Positions 35,770 through 45,105 of a DNA stretch of 64,000 nucleotides are shown here, piece by piece (positions within the stretch are counted from its first letter, which is position 1; every line of letters begins with the position of its first letter). The translations under genes were made by a program, and so were the position numbers. Source of the DNA: CAZIUL01 sp964542475 (GTDB lineage: Bacteria > Planctomycetota > B15-G4 > CAYZWU01); NCBI GenBank assembly GCA_964542475.1, contig CAZIUL010000006.1, positions 88,283-152,282 on the forward strand, given 5' to 3'. Under the pieces are notes generated by a model, which searched no databases, had not been told where the DNA came from, and worked only from the letters and a program-made list of their open reading frames with translations.

Positions 35770-38700
35770 TTGAGCTTCATCGGAAAGGAAATCAAAGGAA
35801 TAAGGCTGCTGTCCAGAGTCGGGTCCGGGGGGATGGGAACGGTTTATCGGGGGCGGGTGCTCAAGCAGAAGCGCGGTCTTGAGGCAGGGGACACGGTCGC
35901 CGTGAAGGTTCTTCATTCGCATCTTACCGGCGATCCATCAGCGGTTAAACGCTTCAAGCGCGAGGCGGGTCTCGGCTTGACTCTCCGGCACCGGAACATT
36001 ATCAGAACGTTTTACGTCAGCTCCGATAGGATCGAGGGCGCCAGGGTTATTTATCTCGTACAAGAGTACGTCCGGGGCGGCACACTCGAATCCCTCCTGA
36101 AGGAAAGCGGGCCGCTGAGTGATCCTTTCCTGAGAAAGATCGGCAGCCAGATCGCAGGCGCCTTGCGCCTGATTCACGGCAGGCAGATTACCCATCGCGA
36201 TCTCAAGCCCGCAAACGTGTTTCTTGATCGTGCCGGGAACGTCAAGCTTGCCGATTTCGGCTTATCCCATGTGGAAAAAGGAGTGAAAAAAGAAGGGTCC
36301 TCATCCGGCTTTCTAGGTACAGTGGCGTATGCCGCTCCCGAGCGGTTTGGGCCGTACCGGGTCGATCAGGGATCCGACCTCTATTCCCTTGGGGTGATAC
36401 TGTACGAGCTTGCAGTCGGATCGAACCCTTTCCTTGTGAACGGTGACCTGGCCGCAACCATCTGCAGGCACATGGATCTGATGCCTGTTGATCCCTCCTG
36501 CGCCAACTCATCCGTTTCTCCGTTCATGAGCATGTTGATCATGGAGCTTCTGACCAAGTCACCCAGGAGGCGGCTTGGTCCTTCGTCCCGCGTGGCAGCC
36601 ATACTACATGAGGAAGAAAAAACGTCCTGGTGGAAGCGGATCCGCCCGGATTCCTTTTCCGGTTCCGTGAGTCCGAGGCGGAGGAAGCTGAGCGTCATGA
36701 GACTGACCCCGGCATATGGAAGAGAGATGGAAACCAGCCTCCTCGTGAAACTCATGGACGAGGTGCTCAATGAAAACCGTGCACGAGCTGTTTGTCTCCT
36801 TGGCGAAGCAGGCTCCGGAAAAACCAGGATAGCCGACCTGTTCCTTGAAGAGATGGATCTGTCCGACAAACAGGGCAGGGTTCTGGTCGTGGATTGCGCA
36901 CAGGGGTCCGGCAAAGCTCCGTATTTTCCGCTGTTCTCGTCAATGAAGTCCGCTCTGGACCTCGATGGGATCGAAGGAAGGGAACTCGAGCGTTCTGTCG
37001 AGAAGAAGCTCGGGCCGTTGTTTCCCGGCCGTGAACGGCTTGTCGAACGGTTCGCCCGCTTCATGGCCGGTGCAGCGCCCGAGGCTGGTGAAACCGAATG
37101 GAGCATGCACCCGGGCCAGACAGCCCTGTTCTTCAGCGAGTGTTTCGCAGCCATTGTCGAGGAGAAGCCCCTGGTCATCGTGGTGGAGAACATGAATGAA
37201 GCGGATCCGTTGACTTTCAAGGTGATCGCGGAGATGCCCGGCCACATCCGCAATGCGCGTGTTTTTCTTGTCATCACGGCCCGTACCGGTGAGTACGGGG
37301 ATTGGGAAAGAACCGATGGAGGCCTGGTTCGCATGGATGCCCTGCGCGCGGAATTGAAAAGATCCGGGATGGGCGCCTCGATAGAGGTGAAGCGGCTGGG
37401 ACGTGCAAGCGTCGGCATGCTGCTGAGCGATTTGGGCTTTACCGCGGATGCGGCGGAAGGCCCTTTTGGGGACAGGCTTTTCAGCGTAACCGAGGGCAAC
37501 CCGGATTTTGTGCTGAAGATAGCAAGGGGAGTGCTTTCCGAGGAGGCGGACAAGATGTCCGGGGACACAGGCACGATCCTTCCTTCCGGGATCCCGTCTT
37601 CGATCCGTGAAATCTTTTACAGGCGTCTCATCAGGCTTTCTTCCCTGGAGAGGAAGTTCCTTGATTTTGCCTCGGTCATTGGAATACGCTTCAGAGTGGA
37701 TGATGTGGTGGAAGGTTTGGGGCTCGATTTCGCAGAAGCGGCGCGGATTACGTCCAGGCTCCAGATCCGTTACAACATGATCCACCAGGCGGGGAAGGTG
37801 TTCCGTTTCGATCATATACTGCTCCGTGATCTCTTGTACGGCAGCCTCGATCCGGAAGAAAAGGCCGGATATCACCGAAAGATCGGATCGCTGCACGAGG
37901 CCAGGGCTGTATCCCGAACACTATCCGGAAGGGAGTACTGCAGCGCTGCCATGCATTTTTCGCTCGGGAAGGACCATGCCGGAGCTCTGACCTTTTTTCA
38001 GGAGGCATTCGATTACCTCCGGTACAAGCATTTTCACGACAGGGCTTTTCGTCTCTCGATACGCGCCGCATCCCACCTTGGCGCCCTGAAGGATGAGGGA
38101 AGGGAGTCGGATTCATCCTTCGAATGCGATATTTTCCTCAAGCAGGCAGAGGTGGCCGGTTTCCTGGGGCTGCGCAAAGTCCAGTTCGGGGCGTTGAAAA
38201 AAGGGTTGAACGCCGCTAGAAGGAGCAACTCCAATCAGATGATGGCGCTGGTAAGGCTCAGAATAGGCCAGTACTACCTTGCAACATCCCGTTTTATCAG
38301 CGCTTTGAACTTCATCGAAAGCACCTTGTCATGGATGCAGCGCCTGAACGACTTGAGAGGGGAAGCCGATGCCTTGCAAACCCTGAGCCGTATCCTCCTG
38401 GAGATCGGAGCTGATGAGCGCGTGCTCGGCCATCTCCGTAAAGCGCTTGAGATCAGAAAACGTCTCAATGACAAGGCGGGCGAAGCGGCGGTGCTGGTTG
38501 ACATGGGAACCTTTTATCTGGGGCAGGCCAAGCCCGTTGCAGCAAGGGAGGCGTTCACAAAAGCACGCCGCCTGTACAAAAGCAAGGATGTGGAGGACGA
38601 GGCTGGGCTGGCTTCGGTTCTGCAGGGCCTGTCGAGAATTGCGCTTGAGCAGGGAGATCCCTATGGTGCGGAGAAGCTTCTTGTTGAAGCGGAGAAGATC

Positions 38701-39183
38701 GCCTGTGATGTAGGCGATGCGGCGTTGGAGGCGGATATTCAAGAGGCGCTCGGAATCTGTTTTCTGAAGCTTTATGACATACAAAAAGCAATGCCCTTCA
38801 TCTCAAAGGGGCTCCGCTTGTCAGTGCTTATTGAAGACATGGCGCGCCAGGCGCGGTTTCTCTCGATCAAGGCCCGCATGTACGCTCATCCCGCGAACCT
38901 TGCCCCCGATTTCAACAAGGCTTTGTCATGCGCCAGGAAAGCTGTTTTGCTGTCGCGGAATGCCTCGCTGGGAGTCAGGGAGCGGGTCAGCGCACTGAAC
39001 GTGCTGGCAGCTGTCTTTTACACTAAGAAGCGTTACGTGAGCGCATATGCAATCTACCGCAAGGCTTACAGGCTTCTCGGGAAGGCCGGAATAACACCGG
39101 AGCTGGCCGAAGAAACAGTGCATGGTTTCAAGACACTCGCCAAAAAATTGGGCCGGAAAACGCGTTTCATTATCAGGCGCTGA
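35770..39183 (+). CDS. Ser/Thr kinase-AAA ATPase-TPR fusion
   Basis: This 1137-residue signalling protein has three parts. The Hanks-type kinase (about 1-270) has the Gly loop GSGGMGTVYRG, the Lys in VAVKVL, the catalytic loop HRDLKPAN and DFG in ADFGLS. An AAA_16/STAND-like ATPase (about 315-700) has Walker A GEAGSGKT and a Walker B-like VIVVENMNEADP. The C-terminal half is TPR repeats (RGEADALQTLSRILLEIGAD, AKPVAAREAFTKARRLYKSK). No membrane helix is seen. Such fusions are common in Myxococcota, Planctomycetota and Acidobacteriota. The only sensible start is TTG 35770; an ATG seven bases earlier is out of frame. Confidence 0.9.
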   Translation: MSFIGKEIKGIRLLSRVGSGGMGTVYRGRVLKQKRGLEAGDTVAVKVLHSHLTGDPSAVKRFKREAGLGLTLRHRNIIRTFYVSSDRIEGARVIYLVQEYVRGGTLESLLKESGPLSDPFLRKIGSQIAGALRLIHGRQITHRDLKPANVFLDRAGNVKLADFGLSHVEKGVKKEGSSSGFLGTVAYAAPERFGPYRVDQGSDLYSLGVILYELAVGSNPFLVNGDLAATICRHMDLMPVDPSCANSSVSPFMSMLIMELLTKSPRRRLGPSSRVAAILHEEEKTSWWKRIRPDSFSGSVSPRRRKLSVMRLTPAYGREMETSLLVKLMDEVLNENRARAVCLLGEAGSGKTRIADLFLEEMDLSDKQGRVLVVDCAQGSGKAPYFPLFSSMKSALDLDGIEGRELERSVEKKLGPLFPGRERLVERFARFMAGAAPEAGETEWSMHPGQTALFFSECFAAIVEEKPLVIVVENMNEADPLTFKVIAEMPGHIRNARVFLVITARTGEYGDWERTDGGLVRMDALRAELKRSGMGASIEVKRLGRASVGMLLSDLGFTADAAEGPFGDRLFSVTEGNPDFVLKIARGVLSEEADKMSGDTGTILPSGIPSSIREIFYRRLIRLSSLERKFLDFASVIGIRFRVDDVVEGLGLDFAEAARITSRLQIRYNMIHQAGKVFRFDHILLRDLLYGSLDPEEKAGYHRKIGSLHEARAVSRTLSGREYCSAAMHFSLGKDHAGALTFFQEAFDYLRYKHFHDRAFRLSIRAASHLGALKDEGRESDSSFECDIFLKQAEVAGFLGLRKVQFGALKKGLNAARRSNSNQMMALVRLRIGQYYLATSRFISALNFIESTLSWMQRLNDLRGEADALQTLSRILLEIGADERVLGHLRKALEIRKRLNDKAGEAAVLVDMGTFYLGQAKPVAAREAFTKARRLYKSKDVEDEAGLASVLQGLSRIALEQGDPYGAEKLLVEAEKIACDVGDAALEADIQEALGICFLKLYDIQKAMPFISKGLRLSVLIEDMARQARFLSIKARMYAHPANLAPDFNKALSCARKAVLLSRNASLGVRERVSALNVLAAVFYTKKRYVSAYAIYRKAYRLLGKAGITPELAEETVHGFKTLAKKLGRKTRFIIRR

Positions 39184-39336
39184 CCGTTCGACTTCTTTTT
39201 CCCGTTTCGGGGCGCGGACGCAGGTGCGCCGCCACAGCCTTCCTTTACCGAACCAAAATCCTATCAAGCAACGCGTCGATCCGTTCCGAAAAGAGTTGAG
39301 GGACTATAACCCCGGCAAAGCTGATTGGCGGCTGAA

Positions 39337-40287
39337 ATGATATTGACCGTGACACTGAACCCATGCATTCACCACATGCTCGCCTACGAGGAGACTGATG
39401 ACGGGCGTGTTGTTCTGAAACCGGTCCGTTCCTTTTTACAGGCAGGCGGTAAAGGGCTGAACGCCGCGCGAACCATCCTTTTAATGGGGGGTGATGTGGT
39501 TGCGCTCACAACCCAGGGCGGCATCGAAGGAAGGATGCTTTTGCGGGAGGTGAAGCAGAGCGGTGTTACCGTGAAATCGGTGGAGGTTTCGAGGCCGACC
39601 AGGATCTCTACCGGCATCTATAACATGACCAGGAGTAAATTCCAGGAGCTTCTTGAGCCGGGTGTGGATCTCAAGCAGGATGAGGTGGAAGCCCTTTTTT
39701 CACTTTTTCTAGATTCGCTCGACGAAGTCGGGATCGTTGCTCTTAGCGGGAGCTCGCCTTGCAAGACCTCGGATGATTTTTTCCGGCGTGCTTCAGAGGC
39801 TGCAAAGAGTGCTGGAAAGATGGTCGTTGTAGACTCGTACAACGATTCCCTGGTAAACGCGGTAGAGGCGGTTCCTGATATGGTCAAGCTGAACACACAC
39901 GAAATAGAGCTGAGCTATGGGTATAAGGTCAGCAATGACAACGAATTAACGATGTTCGTGGGCGGGCTTCTTGACAAGGGGATAAAGCACGTGCTTGTAA
40001 CGTACGGAGCAAGGGGGGCAAGGCTGTTCTCGGGTGGGCGGGTTTTCTCGATCCGTGTGCCCTCGATCCGGGGAATTCACGCCATCGGTTCAGGAGACGC
40101 CATGCTGGGCGCTCTCCTTTTCAGGTTGGAGCAGGGTGAGGCGCTCGAAGAGGCTTGCAGGTGGGGCGCGGCCGCGGGATCTGTGAACGCAGGCAGGCTG
40201 GAAGTTTGTCAATTCGACGCTAAGTTAGTGGAAGATCTTCTTCCTTCGGTTAAACTTGAAACCGTTGAGATCGCACCGATATGCTGA
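39337..40287 (+). CDS. PfkB-family sugar-phosphate kinase (1-phosphofructokinase-like)
   Basis: This 316-residue ribokinase-fold protein has the PfkB signatures: ILTVTLNPCIHHML at the start, AGGKGLNAARTILLMGGDVV, and the anion-hole/catalytic GSGDAMLGALLF near residue 250. The VTLNP start and sequence style fit the FruK/LacC (1-phosphofructokinase or tagatose-6-phosphate kinase) branch. No PTS genes flank it, so the substrate is uncertain. ATG 39337 is preferred over an upstream TTG. The gap before it (39184-39336) shows no clear promoter. Confidence 0.85.
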   Translation: MILTVTLNPCIHHMLAYEETDDGRVVLKPVRSFLQAGGKGLNAARTILLMGGDVVALTTQGGIEGRMLLREVKQSGVTVKSVEVSRPTRISTGIYNMTRSKFQELLEPGVDLKQDEVEALFSLFLDSLDEVGIVALSGSSPCKTSDDFFRRASEAAKSAGKMVVVDSYNDSLVNAVEAVPDMVKLNTHEIELSYGYKVSNDNELTMFVGGLLDKGIKHVLVTYGARGARLFSGGRVFSIRVPSIRGIHAIGSGDAMLGALLFRLEQGEALEEACRWGAAAGSVNAGRLEVCQFDAKLVEDLLPSVKLETVEIAPIC

Positions 40288-40379
40288 ACGAGCGGATCTA
40301 CATGTCCAGATGTGGATGCGCTGATCCGGTGCGATGATCATTGTTGCGGCTTTTCAGGAGTTCCAACGCGGCGGTTTTC

Positions 40380-43097
40380 ATGTTTCCCAGATCAAGAAAA
40401 CGGTTAAAACGCCAGGCTCTCGTGGCTTTCGCGGTAGGCTGTGCTGTTGTCTTTTGCGTGCTGGCTTACTTGGCCTTCCTTAGTTACCAGGAACTCCCCG
40501 TAGCCGGCAATATCTTCCAAGGGTTGGTTGATGGTTTTTTCAAGGGTCAGAGACTTTCATCTGTTGACTTCAAGGCTGAGGTGAAGCCTCGGCAATCTTT
40601 TTTCAAAGCCCGGGCGAAGCTCACTTTTGTAGTTGCCGAGCCGAGCAGCCGTATCTTTTTTTCTCTCGGGTCGGGCATGGATTCGCTCAAGGTCGTGAGT
40701 GACGGTCGGAATCTCGATGCGCTGCGACTCAAATCCCTTGTATGCGTCGATCTGGAAGAGGCTGTTTCGGACAGCGGTGTGGTCGTGCTGGATGTGACTT
40801 ACGAGGGCTGCATAAAAGGAGAAGAGTGGAAGAGCGTGATCACCCCGGACTTCGTCTATCTCGATCCAGAGGACGGATACTACCCAGGGAATGGCGGTCA
40901 GGCCTGCCCGGTACATGTGGAGATGGACCTGCCGCATGGAATGAGCGTTGTGACACCGGGCCCTGTAGCCGCCGAGGAAGAAAAGGCCACCAACTCTTTT
41001 TCGTTTCCCGGACCCGTTTCATCCTTTTCCCTGACCGCGTGTTGTTCCGAGCCGTTAATCCGGCGGATGAATGATATCGACTGCGTTTTCTACGGATTCG
41101 GGGTTGACGGAGATCCACTGGCGGATTCCCTGGTGGAGATCCAGCGCTTTTTCGAGAACAGGTTTTCGCCATCGGCCTTGGGAGCGCTAAAAATCATCAA
41201 AAGTCCCGAGCGCCTGGGCCTCGGACGGTGCCTGGATGACGCTGGAACGGTGTTGCTTCCTCCTGATGCCGATGAAATGGACCTCGCTTTCGTTGCAGCA
41301 TGGTACCGGATCAAAAGCGATACCGTGGAACCCCGGAAGCTGTTCAGCCGTGAGGAGTTGGCAGGGGCCCTTGCGCTTTACTTCATTCATCGCATGCGTG
41401 GAACCAGCGCATATACACGATGCCTTTTCGATATCACCGAGATGTACACGGCAGCCACTATTTTTTCCGAGGCAGGTTCAAACCGGTTTCCCTCCAATGG
41501 AGACAGCGCTGGATTTCGAGCCTGTCCAGGGGCATACCTGCTGTCGATCGTCAGGCGACTGATCGGGGACGCGGCCTTCGAAAGGACAGTGAATGAGATA
41601 CTGGCCGAAGCGGCCCGGGGCCGGCCCTGTGACTGGAGGAGGTGGAGCAGCATCACCAGGGATGTTTGTGAAGAAGAGCTGAACTGGCTGTACCGGGGCT
41701 GGGCATCCGAGAAGGGCTCTGTGGATTTCGAAATCACCGACTTCGATGTCGAACCATGCCGGACAGGAGTTAATGTTCGCGTGGTCGTGAAGAACAAGGG
41801 CTCTTTCTCTCTTCCCGAAAAAGTCGGGATGTTGTTGATCACCGATTCAGGAGTTATCAGGCAAACACTGCAGGTCCCCCGCTCGAAGGCCGTGTTTTCA
41901 CGCTATGTGCAGGATGATGTTCTCGGCGCTGTAATAGATGCGCGGATGCAGTGGTTTGACATCGACAGGAGCAACAACTTTGCCTACATTGATTCCCCGC
42001 CATACCTGGCAATGCCGTCCGATGACAACATGCGGATTGCTGTTGCCTATCACAAAAAAGCAGGTGTCGATGGGTACCCTCTTGTGGTGCTGAACATGGG
42101 AAAAGGAGAGAAGTTCGTTTTCAACCTGCCTTTTCGCGCCGGATCCATCGAGTGGATCAACAGCCACAGGCTGCTTGTACGCCTTAGCCCGGGAAAGGGA
42201 ACAAAGCTGAAGGGACCGCACTGCCTGATAGACTACATTGCCGGCCGCACAGAGTTCTATCCGGCCGGTGTGGATGTTTCGGCCTCGGAAACCGGCGGCT
42301 TTCTTCTTTTCAACGAGAGGAAGGAAGACGGCTGGTTTCACAAGCTGAAGGATCTCGACCGCGGGCTGACCAGGAACATTCTCAACACTGTGAAGCACCG
42401 TCTCGCGTGGCTGCCGGGAACCGACCTTGTGGTTTCCGGCTATCCGTTCAGCAACTTGGGGGTTGTGGCAATATATTCTCTCGAGGGAGAGGCCATGTAC
42501 TGGTTTCCCGCCGGAGAGTACAGGCTGGGCTTCATGCACGGCCTGGGAGACGGAGTGGCGTTTTTACGGGAGAAGAACGGCTCAAAGGATTTTTTTACCC
42601 TTGACGCCCCAAGGCCGGCGAACAAGGCCAGGCACCGAATGAAGCTCTCCGGCGATATCGTGGATTTTAGCGTTTCCGAACTCGGAAGCGGTGTATTGCT
42701 GAAGGAACTGTTGTCTGATGGAAATATTACCATAAGCAGCTATGATCTGACGCGCGGGAACAACAAAACCCTTTACTCGGGTACTGCGGAAGAGATCTAC
42801 GATCTTTTTTTCAACGAAGGGTTGTTGATAAAGAAAACCCATACGGTTCCCGGAGGAAAACGTTTTTCTGACATCGAATTTCACCGGTTTGGCGAAACCG
42901 AAGGGGAGTTCATAACGGATTCCATGGCGCCTGAGAGGATTTTGGCACTTGTGGGCAATCAACGATATCTGTATTATACAGAGGAAATCCAGGCACAATG
43001 GTCCACCCTCTCGGTATTTAACCGGTCTGTGTTTTATTGCTACGATTTTCTCAATCGGGAGAGAAAGAAACTCGATTTCACCGCTTGGGCGCCGTGA
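40380..43097 (+). CDS. Membrane protein with degenerate M1-aminopeptidase fold
   Basis: This protein of about 905 residues has a basic N-terminus and one membrane helix (ALVAFAVGCAVVFCVLAYLA). The extracytoplasmic part follows the M1 peptidase plan: a beta-rich N-domain (FVYLDPEDGYYPG, DLPHGMSVVTPGP) and a C-terminal helical end of the catalytic domain (YLLSIVRRLIGDAAFERTVN, EELNWLYRGWASE). At the place of the zinc motif HExxH the sequence reads FVAAW (about residue 304), so it is probably a catalytically dead relative. The last 350 residues look like propeller repeats. The start is uncertain: ATG 40380 gives the cleanest anchor; TTG 40341 is possible. Confidence 0.7.
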   Translation: MFPRSRKRLKRQALVAFAVGCAVVFCVLAYLAFLSYQELPVAGNIFQGLVDGFFKGQRLSSVDFKAEVKPRQSFFKARAKLTFVVAEPSSRIFFSLGSGMDSLKVVSDGRNLDALRLKSLVCVDLEEAVSDSGVVVLDVTYEGCIKGEEWKSVITPDFVYLDPEDGYYPGNGGQACPVHVEMDLPHGMSVVTPGPVAAEEEKATNSFSFPGPVSSFSLTACCSEPLIRRMNDIDCVFYGFGVDGDPLADSLVEIQRFFENRFSPSALGALKIIKSPERLGLGRCLDDAGTVLLPPDADEMDLAFVAAWYRIKSDTVEPRKLFSREELAGALALYFIHRMRGTSAYTRCLFDITEMYTAATIFSEAGSNRFPSNGDSAGFRACPGAYLLSIVRRLIGDAAFERTVNEILAEAARGRPCDWRRWSSITRDVCEEELNWLYRGWASEKGSVDFEITDFDVEPCRTGVNVRVVVKNKGSFSLPEKVGMLLITDSGVIRQTLQVPRSKAVFSRYVQDDVLGAVIDARMQWFDIDRSNNFAYIDSPPYLAMPSDDNMRIAVAYHKKAGVDGYPLVVLNMGKGEKFVFNLPFRAGSIEWINSHRLLVRLSPGKGTKLKGPHCLIDYIAGRTEFYPAGVDVSASETGGFLLFNERKEDGWFHKLKDLDRGLTRNILNTVKHRLAWLPGTDLVVSGYPFSNLGVVAIYSLEGEAMYWFPAGEYRLGFMHGLGDGVAFLREKNGSKDFFTLDAPRPANKARHRMKLSGDIVDFSVSELGSGVLLKELLSDGNITISSYDLTRGNNKTLYSGTAEEIYDLFFNEGLLIKKTHTVPGGKRFSDIEFHRFGETEGEFITDSMAPERILALVGNQRYLYYTEEIQAQWSTLSVFNRSVFYCYDFLNRERKKLDFTAWAP

Positions 43098-43165
43098 GTT
43101 CACGCTGCATCCCTTTCAGGCCGCCAGGTTTCATGGTTATGCCTTGTCGATGCGGTCCAGCGGTC

Positions 43166-45064
43166 ATGATCGATGTTTTTGTCATTGGCATGGAATCCAG
43201 GAATCATTTCATTGCTTACAGCGATCCGGACGGCAGGGAAAAAGTCTACCATCTGATCGACACGCTGGTCGTCGGGCGCTCTTCAGGCTGTCAGATCGTC
43301 ATCGACGAGGACGGCGTTTCAAGGCGGCACTGCGTTTTTACCCTGGTGAAGCCGGATGTAGTTATCAGGGATCTGGATTCCACAAACGGAACATATCTGA
43401 ACGGGTCCCGGATCCGCGAGGCTGTTGTGCGTCCGGGCGACCGGGTCGTTGTGGGGCCCTGCACTCTCGATCTGCTGCTTGAAGGGGATGTCCCTTCCGG
43501 AGCGGGCAGCCGCACCAGGCTTCTCGGCAGGACAACCATCGAAACCCTGCTGGAAGCGGATGCTGAGAAGCTTCCGGATTCGGTTTCACTTACCGATGCC
43601 GGGCTCGGGGGTGACTGCCTGAGAGCGCTTTTCCAGCTCACCGATGTGGTGAACCGCGTCACGGATTTGGAAGAGCTCATGCTGGAATCGCTGTCGATAA
43701 CCATGAAGACATTCCAGATGGATCTAGGATGCATCTATCACGGATACGAATCCAAACAGCCGCTTGAGCCTGTTCTGACGCAGAACCTTTCAGGGCTGGA
43801 CCGGTACCTGCCTTCGGTTTCAGTGGTAAAAAAAGCGGTTAAGACAAACGTTTCGATCATTGCAACGGATCTTGTGGACAATGCCGACAGCGAAGCGGTT
43901 TTCAAATCGCGGTCCATAGCCGAGTCCGGCACCGCTACCATAATGTGTGTGCCGCTTCGTACCGCGGGTGCGGTGACAGGCGCTGTATACCTTTCTTCGC
44001 TCCACAGCCGCGGCCGGTTTTCAGAGGCGGTGCTACAGCTTTTTGTTGCGATGTCGACTCAGATCGGCCTGGCCATGGAGAGCCTTTCGAACATGGAGCG
44101 CCTGAAGCGGGAGAACCTCGCCTTGCGCTCGGCGATCTCTTCGCACGGAAGTCTTGTGGGCCCGTCAAAGGCCATGGACAAGATACGGGCTTTCATAGAT
44201 AAGGTGGCTGCCAGCGATGCCACGGTCCTGATCACCGGGGAAAGCGGCACAGGCAAGGAGCTGATCGCTAACGCCGTTCACAGCGGCTCAAAGCGGGCTC
44301 ACAGGCCAATGGTTTCCATTAACTGCGGAGCCATTCCCGAGTCCATGGTCGAAAACGAACTCTTCGGACATGAGAAAGGGGCGTTTACCGGAGCTGTGGA
44401 GCGCAAGGTCGGTAAGTTCGAGCTCGCCACGGAAGGCACCATTTTTTTGGATGAGATCGGCGATCTTCACCTGGGCACGCAGGTGAAGCTGCTGAGAGCC
44501 CTGGAGAACAAGAGGTTTTTCAGGCTGGGCGGGGAGGAGCAGGTGAAAGTGGATATCAGGATTATCACGGCAACCAACTCGGACCTGGAAAAGAAGGTAA
44601 AAGAGGGAGAGTTCAGAAGCGACCTGTTCTATCGGCTTAATGTGTTTGTAATTTGGATTCCCCCCCTGAGAGACAGGCCGGAGGACATTCCAGCACTGGC
44701 GGAGTGCTTTCTGGATCAGCTCAGTGACAACAATCCTCTTTGTGTGTCCGATGACGGAATGGCACGCCTGATGTCGTATTCATGGCCTGGAAACGCGCGT
44801 GAGCTCAGGAACGTGCTGGAGAGGGAAGTGCTGCTCGCTGACGGTCCAAAGCTTCATATGAAGAGCTTGGATCACGGCGCGGGGCCGGGACCCATTGACA
44901 CGGTCGGATCGAGATGCGCTCTCAAGGATGCGGAGAAGGCCCATCTCATCAGGGTTCTCCGGTCGGTCGGATGGAACAAAAAGCTGGCTTCTGAGATCCT
45001 GGGCATCAGCCGTCCCACTGTATATGATAAGATCAAGCAGCACGGCATCGAGGAAGACAAGTGA
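43166..45064 (+). CDS. FHA-GAF-sigma54 activator
   Basis: This enhancer-binding protein, of about 632 residues, has an unusual input set. FHA domain, residues about 25-85 (VVGRSSGCQIVIDEDGVSRR, LDSTNGTYLNGSRI), reads phosphothreonine. A GAF domain follows (about 160-310). The AAA+ sigma54 domain has Walker A GESGTGKE, the sigma54-contact motif GAFTGA, Walker B TIFLDEIGDL and the arginine-finger region. A Fis-type helix-turn-helix ends it (LASEILGISRPTVYDKIKQH). It would drive sigma54 promoters in response to phosphoproteins. Two Hanks kinases flank it. ATG 43166 gives the FHA start; ATG 43133 is an alternative. Confidence 0.93.
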   Translation: MIDVFVIGMESRNHFIAYSDPDGREKVYHLIDTLVVGRSSGCQIVIDEDGVSRRHCVFTLVKPDVVIRDLDSTNGTYLNGSRIREAVVRPGDRVVVGPCTLDLLLEGDVPSGAGSRTRLLGRTTIETLLEADAEKLPDSVSLTDAGLGGDCLRALFQLTDVVNRVTDLEELMLESLSITMKTFQMDLGCIYHGYESKQPLEPVLTQNLSGLDRYLPSVSVVKKAVKTNVSIIATDLVDNADSEAVFKSRSIAESGTATIMCVPLRTAGAVTGAVYLSSLHSRGRFSEAVLQLFVAMSTQIGLAMESLSNMERLKRENLALRSAISSHGSLVGPSKAMDKIRAFIDKVAASDATVLITGESGTGKELIANAVHSGSKRAHRPMVSINCGAIPESMVENELFGHEKGAFTGAVERKVGKFELATEGTIFLDEIGDLHLGTQVKLLRALENKRFFRLGGEEQVKVDIRIITATNSDLEKKVKEGEFRSDLFYRLNVFVIWIPPLRDRPEDIPALAECFLDQLSDNNPLCVSDDGMARLMSYSWPGNARELRNVLEREVLLADGPKLHMKSLDHGAGPGPIDTVGSRCALKDAEKAHLIRVLRSVGWNKKLASEILGISRPTVYDKIKQHGIEEDK

Positions 45065-45105
45065 AATGAGATGCGCATGTGCGCATTTACGCGGAGTCTC
45101 GTCCC

